5,690 bases of DNA from Proteiniphilum sp. UBA5283. GTDB taxonomy: Bacteria > Bacteroidota > Bacteroidia > Bacteroidales > Dysgonomonadaceae. Numbering within the stretch: the first letter of the stretch is position 1; every line of letters begins with the position of its first letter. The translations under genes were made by a program, and so were the position numbers. Where the stretch lies: positions 18,552 through 24,241 of the forward strand of contig DHSP01000057.1 of NCBI GenBank assembly GCA_002408485.1, given 5' to 3'. Below, in pieces: positions 1 to 5,690 of the stretch. The notes under the pieces were generated by a model, which worked only from the letters and a program-made list of their open reading frames with translations, had not been told where the DNA came from and made no database searches.

Positions 1-128
1 TCGCCATTTTTATCCCTGATAGAGATATTTCCACCGGAAGTGGTGGTCATGCCGCTTTTGTATATTCGTCCGATGATCACATTGATCTGCTCCACCGGAT
101 GCATTAAGTTTACATCTAATTGTTTCAT
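1..128 (-). CDS. class II aldolase/adducin-family protein, N-terminal fragment cut by the window edge
   Basis: Start of a second aldolase gene, leaving the window after 42 complete codons plus two bases. The visible peptide contains MHPVEQINVIIGRIY (9-23) followed by GMTTTSGGNISIRD (26-39). The SGGN motif (31-34) and the helix before it match the start of class II aldolases such as L-fuculose-phosphate aldolase, where the GGN segment helps bind substrate phosphate. The zinc histidines lie beyond the edge, so activity cannot be judged. The ATG at 128 is preferred because it follows an A-run typical of this genome's starts; an in-frame ATG at 140 would add four residues (MLKK). It lies 68 bases after the dehydrogenase stop on the same strand with no strong terminator between, so it is probably the next gene of the operon. 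The domain beginning is not a continuation of the fused aldolase at 3452, so the cluster carries two aldolases. Confidence 0.8.
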   Translation of the reverse strand, partial: MKQLDVNLMHPVEQINVIIGRIYKSGMTTTSGGNISIRDKNG

Positions 129-196
129 TTTTTTAAGCATTAAGAGTCTAGAACCTGAAACCAGAACCAATTGGCTGTTGATGCACTATCAATCGG

Positions 197-1477
197 CTAT
201 GAAATATGTTTATCAAAATAATTTAGCAGAAATGTTTCCGCTTCGACGCTCCACAACCCTTTATTCCTATTGCATATAAGAGCCAGCTCGCGGAACAGGT
301 CGCTGGATTCACCCAGTGTTGCAAAATCGGCAATGGGAGTCAGCGGCATATCGATATGGGTATATATCAGCTTCTTTCCACCCGGTATTTGGGGAAGGTT
401 GTTGGTCGCCGCCGCCACCGCATTCAGTCCGCCGATATGGGTGATCAGTCCCGCCGGATCAAGCCCCTTGCTCATGATTTCGAGTGCCTCCACCATATCG
501 TCGTTATTTCCTCCGCTGGTGCCTACAATATGCGTATAGGCATAGTGTACGTTGTAAAAATTAAGCATGGCGCTAAAACCGGTATCATCCGGACCGGCAA
601 AGAAGTTCAGGCATCCGTCGAAAGCAAGTATGGCATCCCCCTGTTCCACTACCGGCTTCACGGGAGCGAAGACGAAGACATCGTCGTAGCCGGATCCTCC
701 ACTGATGGCTTTCAGCTCTTTTACGGGATCCTCCAAGGTGCCGGTATTGACATATCGCAATGTAATACCGCGCGATGCGGCTAAATCGACGCCATAAATT
801 GTGGCAGCCCTGTCCAGTCTGGCCTGATCCACGTCGGTGACCACCAGCAGGGAGGGCTTGCGGTCTTCCCGGTGAAGTACATAGTTGATGGCGGCAAGCC
901 CCATGGGGCCTACACCAGCCAAGATCGCCATCTTCCCGCCATCCACTATTTCCATCTTGTGGCGATAGCTTCCGGGAGTTGTATGATAGTTGGCATGCAT
1001 GGCGCCGATTACGCAGGAAAGCGGTTCTGCCAGTGAAGCAGGATAATAGCCCTCTCCATGATATGTCAACAGGCAATCTTTTTCCATCACTTCATTGGGG
1101 ATAACCACGTAGGTAGCATCTCCTCCAATATAGCGGTAACTGTATCCCGGAGCACTCAAGATGCCTACAGGGCCATTTTCGTAGTACAGTGCCGGTTGAA
1201 TGGAGAACTTGTCCCCTGCTTTGAATTTATGGCTCCATTTGGCCCCTACTTCCAGCAGCTCACCGGCAAACTCATGACCGATGATGATGGGGTTTTCGGC
1301 CACATCGCCGGGGATACGTTTATGATCGGTCCCCTGCGAAGATGCCTTGTAGGAGGACATACACAGCGAGTCGGTAACTACTCTGGCCAGGATCTCGTTT
1401 TCTTTGATCTGTGGCAATTCAAACTCCTCCAGCCGGAGGTCTTTCTTACCGTATAGTCTTACTGCTTTTGTTTTCAT
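197..1477 (-). CDS. zinc-binding medium-chain dehydrogenase, L-sorbose-1-phosphate reductase-like
   Basis: NAD(P)-dependent medium-chain dehydrogenase of 426 residues that probably interconverts a ketose phosphate and an alditol phosphate; L-sorbose-1-phosphate reductase makes D-glucitol 6-phosphate. The GroES-like catalytic domain (about 1-155) contains Cys39 in DSLCMSSYK, His68-Glu69 in IIGHEFAGELLEVG, and Glu151 in EPLSC. This fits a Cys-His-Glu catalytic zinc site as in polyol dehydrogenases. The four-cysteine structural zinc lobe of classical alcohol dehydrogenases is absent: the only cysteines are 39, 135, 155, 289 and 402. The Rossmann domain has GVGPMG (188-193) and Asp215 at the end of strand 2, favouring NAD. 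At over 420 residues it is longer than typical 340-350-residue relatives; the extra length includes a C-terminal segment and a long loop around 94-120. It starts at an ATG 13 bases after the aldolase stop, behind an A/T-rich leader with no Shine-Dalgarno motif, and ends in TAG. The assignment to the sorbose-phosphate-reductase-like group is from memory; the true substrate is unknown. Confidence 0.88.
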   Translation of the reverse strand: MKTKAVRLYGKKDLRLEEFELPQIKENEILARVVTDSLCMSSYKASSQGTDHKRIPGDVAENPIIIGHEFAGELLEVGAKWSHKFKAGDKFSIQPALYYENGPVGILSAPGYSYRYIGGDATYVVIPNEVMEKDCLLTYHGEGYYPASLAEPLSCVIGAMHANYHTTPGSYRHKMEIVDGGKMAILAGVGPMGLAAINYVLHREDRKPSLLVVTDVDQARLDRAATIYGVDLAASRGITLRYVNTGTLEDPVKELKAISGGSGYDDVFVFAPVKPVVEQGDAILAFDGCLNFFAGPDDTGFSAMLNFYNVHYAYTHIVGTSGGNNDDMVEALEIMSKGLDPAGLITHIGGLNAVAAATNNLPQIPGGKKLIYTHIDMPLTPIADFATLGESSDLFRELALICNRNKGLWSVEAETFLLNYFDKHIS

Positions 1478-1490
1478 TTGTTTTGATTTA

Positions 1491-3452
1491 TTAATTCAAC
1501 ATTACCTGACCGCCTGTGATGGGCAGCGCCTGTCCCGTTTCACCACACTGCTCCATAAGATAGAGCACCCCTTTGGTCACATCGGCCGGGGTGCACCCTT
1601 TGCCCATGGGCACTTTTGACAGGTAGAACGCTTTCACCTCCTCCACGGTTTTGGCGCCAGGCACTTTCCCTGCTTTCAGGTACTGAACAAAAAGCCCGTT
1701 TTCGGGATTGCTCCAAAGAGGCCCTTCGTAAAAGTTTCCAGGACAAATGGCATTCACCTTGATGCGGAAAGGAGCCAGTTCCAGTGCGAACGACTGTGTC
1801 AGTCCAATACCTCCGAACTTACCCCCCGCATAAGCAAAATTAGCCTTGCTTCCCTGTAGACCCGATTTGGAATTGACCTGGATAATATCGGCAAAATAAT
1901 CCCCGGAAGCATATTTCGTTTGTAGTTTCATCACCCTGCTAACCACCTTTGTACCATAAAAGTAGGCATTATAATTGATGCGGGTAACAAAGTCGAAGTC
2001 CCCGGGTGTCATCTCTTCCAGTCCGCCAGCACGAAGTACACCGGCATTGCTGATGAAGCAATCGATTCCGCCGAACGCGGCGACGGTTTCGTGCACAAGA
2101 TTTTCCAGGCTAGCCATTTCTGCCACGTTCGTCTTCACGAAAATAGCCTGGTTATTTTTTGCTATCCGGTTGAAATCCGCTGCCGTCGCCCTGCCCGCCT
2201 CTTCGTTCAAGTCGGCAACAACGATATTGGCTCCTTCCTGCAAGAGACAACGCCCAATGCCTTCACCAAACCCCTGTGCAGCACCGGTAACGACGATGAT
2301 CCTGTTGTCGGCGCGTCCCCTGGAAGCGCCTGCGGCCACACGCCGGCGATAATTTTCCACTTCCCAGTTGTCAATGAAACCAATCTGTTCCTGTGTCATC
2401 GGGTGAGGCCCTCCGAAAGAACGGGACAGCCAGGCTACCTTCATCGCATCTTCGAACACATCGAGAATGATGTCGCACTCCCGGGCATGCTCACCGACGG
2501 CGATCAACCCGACTCCTCTGACCAGCAACACCTTGGGCTGATAACCATATTTATCCACAAAAGCGGGAATCTCCTTTTGTGCCTCCGACAACACACTTCC
2601 AGATGTATCTTCGTTGAGGAAAAGATAATTTGATTTGCAGTAAACAATCGCATCCGGCGTAAAGGGCCTTACTATATCCTGCTGATTTTCTGCACTGCCG
2701 CAATAGTAGCCGATCAACGCATTGTTGCGCACCCTAACCGTTTTCAATCCGTCACCGGAAAGCATCATCCGCAATGCGGGGACAAGCTCTCCTACGTTGT
2801 GGGAAAGTTCTCTTTCCCCCACGAGCAAACGGTCTGAAACAGATCTTTCAAGTGTATCAAGAATATCTGAATAGATTGTTTGTATTTCACCAATGGTGCC
2901 GGCAGCGACAAAAATCCCGTGGTTCTGCAACCAGATCACCTTTGGTTCCTCGTTGTATGCCATCCGGTGCTCCTTGATCCTGTCATACACTTTTTTAAAC
3001 AACACGTATCCCGGATCGGTATATTCCACAAACAGCGTTTTCTCGCCAAACAGCTTCTTTAAGGAGGCTTCCGCATCCTGCGCACACATCAGTCCGTTCA
3101 CGGCTGTCGGGTGCAGATGAACCACAAAGGGATAGTCAATCACATTGTGCATCGAAGTCTCTACAGAGGGACGTTTGTCCTTGGTGAGAGTGGCTGCGGC
3201 CAGATCATTTTTCACCTGTTCTTCGCGCTCTGCCGCGTGAGTACTATATATTTTTTCGGCCATCGGATGAAGCAGGGAACGGTCGAGCACAGCAAAACCC
3301 TCTTCAGTGATTGTGGCGAGCGATGAACCGCTCGCCTTCACCCATATTTTTTCGCTGTTTTTATAGGAGGTATTTCCGCCTCCGGCAATCACAAAACGAC
3401 GATCCCGCCCATACTGCTGCGATATCTCTATTAGTTGTTGAATTTCCTTCAT
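1491..3452 (-). CDS. bifunctional class II aldolase / short-chain dehydrogenase (rhamnulose-1-phosphate aldolase/lactaldehyde dehydrogenase-like)
   Basis: Two enzymes on one chain of 653 residues. The N-terminal class II aldolase (about 1-230) would split a ketose-1-phosphate into dihydroxyacetone phosphate and a short aldehyde. It shows GGGNTS (24-29, phosphate-binding loop), VETSMH with Glu98, HLHP (His112 and His114) and QNHG (His178), so the zinc ligands and the expected catalytic Glu are present. A connecting region (about 230-380) precedes an SDR domain (about 384-653). That domain has TGAAQGFG (389-396, Rossmann loop), Asp414 after strand 2 (suggesting NAD rather than NADP), SNAG (468-471), and the Ser528/Tyr541/Lys545 triad in VNSKSG and YAGGK. 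The fused layout matches YuxG/RhaEW-type proteins of rhamnose catabolism, where the SDR oxidises L-lactaldehyde. The neighbours are not classical rhamnose genes, so the substrate is open. An upstream GTG at 3479 would overlap the PHP gene; the ATG at 3452 is preferred. The gene ends 13 bases before the next ATG. Confidence 0.93.
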   Translation of the reverse strand: MKEIQQLIEISQQYGRDRRFVIAGGGNTSYKNSEKIWVKASGSSLATITEEGFAVLDRSLLHPMAEKIYSTHAAEREEQVKNDLAAATLTKDKRPSVETSMHNVIDYPFVVHLHPTAVNGLMCAQDAEASLKKLFGEKTLFVEYTDPGYVLFKKVYDRIKEHRMAYNEEPKVIWLQNHGIFVAAGTIGEIQTIYSDILDTLERSVSDRLLVGERELSHNVGELVPALRMMLSGDGLKTVRVRNNALIGYYCGSAENQQDIVRPFTPDAIVYCKSNYLFLNEDTSGSVLSEAQKEIPAFVDKYGYQPKVLLVRGVGLIAVGEHARECDIILDVFEDAMKVAWLSRSFGGPHPMTQEQIGFIDNWEVENYRRRVAAGASRGRADNRIIVVTGAAQGFGEGIGRCLLQEGANIVVADLNEEAGRATAADFNRIAKNNQAIFVKTNVAEMASLENLVHETVAAFGGIDCFISNAGVLRAGGLEEMTPGDFDFVTRINYNAYFYGTKVVSRVMKLQTKYASGDYFADIIQVNSKSGLQGSKANFAYAGGKFGGIGLTQSFALELAPFRIKVNAICPGNFYEGPLWSNPENGLFVQYLKAGKVPGAKTVEEVKAFYLSKVPMGKGCTPADVTKGVLYLMEQCGETGQALPITGGQVMLN

Positions 3453-3462
3453 CTTATTCTTC

Positions 3463-4638
3463 TTACCGGTAAGTATCACATTCTCTTTTGATCAACACAT
3501 CTCCCAGCTTCATAAACTCTTCTCTCCTTGAACGGTCTGCCTTCCCGTTTCCGTCCACATATCCTTCCAATCCTTGTGAAACAACATGCTGATGTGCTGC
3601 GAGCACACAAGCTCCATCGTAGTTAATCTGCTTCAGCCGGTCGGTCAGTGGTGTCCTGTTCCGGGCAAATAGCTCAACAGGCTCCATGGCGGGCGTATTG
3701 TGTTCGCTGCCGAACGTCACCACAAACCCCTGATCGTAGAGATAGGATGCATATTTCTCCAGCAGTTTCACATCATTCCGTGTGGTAATAAATTCGACAG
3801 AGTGAAATCCTCTTTCGGTAAGTTGATCGGCCACTCGCTCCAGGTTGCATTCAAAATCGGTATAATTGCCCTTTGCATCGTCCGCCAAAAAGGGATAGGT
3901 GGGAATGCCGCCTGCAACAATGATCATCTCCTGCACCCTCTCCATCGGAAGAAAGGCTGCAGCCTCTTCGGGCACAAACGCTACTCCACCCGCTTTCAGC
4001 AGGTTGGCACGAATTTCGTTCTCCACGCCTGCAATATCTTTCCACGATGATTTTGGAGCTTTTCCATCATAAAGATTTTGCAAAACCGTATGTACTGCAG
4101 ATTCCTCATTTCCACAAGCCTCATATACCTTCAGCCGCAGTGCTCTTGCCAGATGACGTTCGCGGAGAGATCCCCGGGTCAGTTCTTTTTTGATCTGTTC
4201 CACATTGAGTGTAAATCCGGCCTCTTTACGCTGAAGATGATCATTCAGCTTCGCACACATCGCCTCCACCTGTCGGTTCGATTCGGCCTGCACGGCGGAA
4301 AGCTGGGTTGCATAAGGTTCTGACATACGAAACGGATAAGATATTCCTTTTCCGCTTAGGTAGGTACGGCCGGGGTTGGCGGGATCGTTCACCCGCAACC
4401 CGGCTTGCTGATCATCTGCATTCAGGCTGATAAATTCGATTCCAAACAGTGGGTAGAGTTTCCGTTTACGACATCCGTCGGCCCATGCTTCATATCCTTC
4501 GGTGGTGTAAAAATCGTTGATCCCAACCACCCTCACCTCTTCCTCAACCGCCCTGTCCAGTGCCTCATCGATATCGCGAAAGGCACTGAAAGAAAAAGGT
4601 GTATGCAAATGGGCATTTACATTATATTGTGATGTCAT
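3463..4638 (-). CDS. PHP-domain protein, putative metal-dependent phosphoesterase/hydrolase
   Basis: Likely a cytoplasmic metal-dependent hydrolase of the PHP superfamily, whose known members include histidinol phosphatase and sugar or cyclic-phosphate hydrolases; its substrate is unknown. With the ATG at 4638 it is 391 residues. Seen directly: NAHLHTPFSFSAF at the N-terminus (His10 and His12, PHP motif I); GINDFYTTEGY (39-49, Asp42 in the motif II position, but Phe43 where a His is usual); FGIEFISL (65-72, Glu68, motif III); RERH (159-162); and FGSEHNTP (309-316), resembling the late PHP metal motif. It is longer than compact PHP proteins of roughly 280 residues because of an extended middle (about 74-220) that includes VNDPANPGRTYLSGKG (83-98). 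There is no signal peptide or membrane segment. An in-frame TTG at 4662 would overlap the E1 stop by four bases (TTGA), but I prefer the ATG because the eight extra residues carry no motif. It ends ten bases before the aldolase ATG, which supports co-transcription. Confidence 0.82.
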   Translation of the reverse strand: MTSQYNVNAHLHTPFSFSAFRDIDEALDRAVEEEVRVVGINDFYTTEGYEAWADGCRKRKLYPLFGIEFISLNADDQQAGLRVNDPANPGRTYLSGKGISYPFRMSEPYATQLSAVQAESNRQVEAMCAKLNDHLQRKEAGFTLNVEQIKKELTRGSLRERHLARALRLKVYEACGNEESAVHTVLQNLYDGKAPKSSWKDIAGVENEIRANLLKAGGVAFVPEEAAAFLPMERVQEMIIVAGGIPTYPFLADDAKGNYTDFECNLERVADQLTERGFHSVEFITTRNDVKLLEKYASYLYDQGFVVTFGSEHNTPAMEPVELFARNRTPLTDRLKQINYDGACVLAAHQHVVSQGLEGYVDGNGKADRSRREEFMKLGDVLIKRECDTYR

Positions 4639-4658
4639 GTGTATCGTCCATTTGTTTT

Positions 4659-5690
4659 TCAAATTCCTTGTTTGGCGCGCTTCACCATTTCTCCGTCGGT
4701 AAAGTTCTGGCCCGGTATATAACCACTCAACGGTTGAATGCGTTCATGAATCATATCCAGGAACCAAGCCGGCTGCGGAAAGAAAGCTTTCTCCAGCTCG
4801 TGTGCCGGGGTGATCCAGTTGCGGGAGCCAAGAACGCATACCGGCGCATCCAGGTAGTCGAATGCCAACTGGCCAATGCTGGCTGCCAGGTCGTTCAGAA
4901 AAGAACCACGGGTAGTAGCTTCTCCGGCCACAATGATCTTCCCTGTTTTCTTTACCGATGCTATCACCTTTTCATAATTAAACGGAACCAGCGAGCGGGC
5001 ATCGATCACCTCGGCGCTCATGCCATATTTCTCTTCGAGCTCTTTTGCTGCTTTCAGCGCGGGGTATAGGGTATGGCCAACGGTCAGGAACGTGATATCC
5101 TTTCCCTCCTTCTTCACATCGGGTTCACCCAGCGGTATCTCGTAATAGCCCGTGGGTACACCTCCTTCGTGAAATTGTTCCCCCACATCATAAATGCGCT
5201 GGCTCTCGAAGAAAATGACCGGATCGGTACCCTGCAGAGCTGCATTCATCAACCCTTTGGCATCGTATGGGGTAACCGGGAAACAAACTTTGATGCCGGG
5301 TATATGTGCCACCAGCGAGGTCCAGTCCTGTGAGTGTTGCGCACCGTATTTTGACCCCACGGAAACACGCACCACCACGGGCATTTTAAGAACGTTACCA
5401 CTCATGGCCTGCCACTTGGGGAGCTGGTTGAAGATCTCATCTCCGGCACGGCCGATAAAGTCGCAGTACATAATCTCCGGAATCACCCGTCCTCCGCACA
5501 TGGCGTAACCAATGGCAGTCCCCACAATGGAAGCTTCGGCGATGGGAGAGTTGAAGAGCCGGTGATAGGGCAACGCCTCGGTCAGACCGCCGTATACGGC
5601 AAAGGCTCCGCCCCAGTCGCGGTTTTCCTCTCCATAGGCAATCAACGAGGCATCCTTGTAGAAGCGGTCGATGATCGCCTCAAAGATGCC
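4659..5690 (-). CDS. 2-oxoacid dehydrogenase E1, beta-type (transketolase pyrimidine-binding plus C-terminal) region, 5'-partial; probably the C-terminal half of a fused alpha/beta E1
   Basis: Thiamine-diphosphate-dependent E1 of a pyruvate, branched-chain 2-oxoacid or acetoin dehydrogenase-type complex. It would decarboxylate a 2-oxoacid and pass the acyl group to an E2 lipoyl domain in the cytoplasm. The frame is open to the right edge: 343 residues are visible, ending in TGA. Counting from the edge, GEENRDWGG (20-28) matches the family's GED..G segment, SPIAEASIVGTAIGYAM (about 48-64) holds the Glu that activates thiamine diphosphate (E52), and DFIGRAGDEIFNQ (77-89) and GAQHSQDW..AHIPG (116-132) are standard E1-beta blocks, including His119. 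The C-terminal transketolase domain runs from about 199 (EVIDARSLVPF at 227-237) to the end. A TTG at 5645 is not a credible start, because EAIIDRFYKDAS is already in frame and family-like upstream. The sequence resembles, from memory, the fused alpha/beta E1 proteins of Bacteroidetes and Clostridia. The 2-oxoacid substrate is undecided, and no E2 or E3 is visible here. Confidence 0.9.
   Translation of the reverse strand, partial: GIFEAIIDRFYKDASLIAYGEENRDWGGAFAVYGGLTEALPYHRLFNSPIAEASIVGTAIGYAMCGGRVIPEIMYCDFIGRAGDEIFNQLPKWQAMSGNVLKMPVVVRVSVGSKYGAQHSQDWTSLVAHIPGIKVCFPVTPYDAKGLMNAALQGTDPVIFFESQRIYDVGEQFHEGGVPTGYYEIPLGEPDVKKEGKDITFLTVGHTLYPALKAAKELEEKYGMSAEVIDARSLVPFNYEKVIASVKKTGKIIVAGEATTRGSFLNDLAASIGQLAFDYLDAPVCVLGSRNWITPAHELEKAFFPQPAWFLDMIHERIQPLSGYIPGQNFTDGEMVKRAKQGI

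Noticed and set aside
141..196. Possible terminator or operator in the largest intergenic gap (TTGAT-5-ATCAA inverted repeat at 178-192, plus short palindromes CCAATTGG and TCTAGA)
   Set aside because: The stem is only five base pairs, A/T-rich and not followed by a U-run on the minus strand. The palindromes are short enough to be chance, so no regulatory site is called.
40..279. Plus-strand open frame of 79 codons spanning the spacer at the left end
   Set aside because: It is antisense to the start of the second aldolase and the end of the dehydrogenase, both supported by family motifs. The peptide itself is unrecognisable.
585..1076. Minus-strand open frame of 163 codons in another frame
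   Set aside because: It overlaps the dehydrogenase gene in a shifted frame. Its Arg/Cys/Gly-rich composition and lack of motifs mark it as a shadow.
2091..2633. Plus-strand open frame of 180 codons
   Set aside because: It lies wholly antisense to the aldolase/SDR gene, whose protein has complete motifs. The antisense translation has no recognisable domain and is a coding shadow.
4599..5069. Plus-strand open frame of 156 codons
   Set aside because: It is antisense to the E1 and PHP genes and has no domain signal.
5643..5645. TTG as the start codon of the E1 gene
   Set aside because: Fifteen upstream codons to the window edge are open and encode family-like sequence, and a start here would remove the N-terminal helix of the beta region. 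The true start is outside the window.

Overview
The window suggests a member of the Bacteroidota, most likely Bacteroidales. Start codons are preceded by A/T-rich leaders without Shine-Dalgarno motifs, and the PHP, sorbose-phosphate-reductase-like and E1 proteins resemble, from memory, proteins common in that group. This is recognition from memory, not a database search.

All coding capacity I accept is on the minus strand, so the operon is read from right to left. The order is: (1) the C-terminal, beta-type half of a thiamine-diphosphate 2-oxoacid dehydrogenase E1, cut by the right edge (5690-4659); (2) a PHP-domain putative metal-dependent hydrolase (4638-3463); (3) a bifunctional class II aldolase/short-chain dehydrogenase of the rhamnulose-1-phosphate aldolase/lactaldehyde dehydrogenase type (3452-1491); (4) a zinc-binding medium-chain dehydrogenase resembling L-sorbose-1-phosphate reductase (1477-197); (5) the first 42 codons of a second, separate class II aldolase, cut by the left edge (128-1). 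Gaps between genes are 20, 10, 13 and 68 bases. There is no visible terminator or promoter, so they are probably one transcript.

Together the genes look like a cytoplasmic catabolic operon for a sugar or polyol phosphate. The dehydrogenase would interconvert a ketose phosphate and an alditol phosphate, and the aldolases would cut a ketose-1-phosphate or similar into a triose phosphate and a short aldehyde. The SDR half would oxidise or reduce a product, and the E1 would feed a resulting 2-oxoacid into acyl-CoA metabolism. The PHP protein has no obvious step and is the least explained member. The substrate cannot be read from the sequence. No kinase, isomerase, transporter or regulator lies inside the window, and neither end of the operon is visible. 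I see no RNA gene, mobile element, CRISPR array or notable repeat, and no gene-free stretch above 300 bases.
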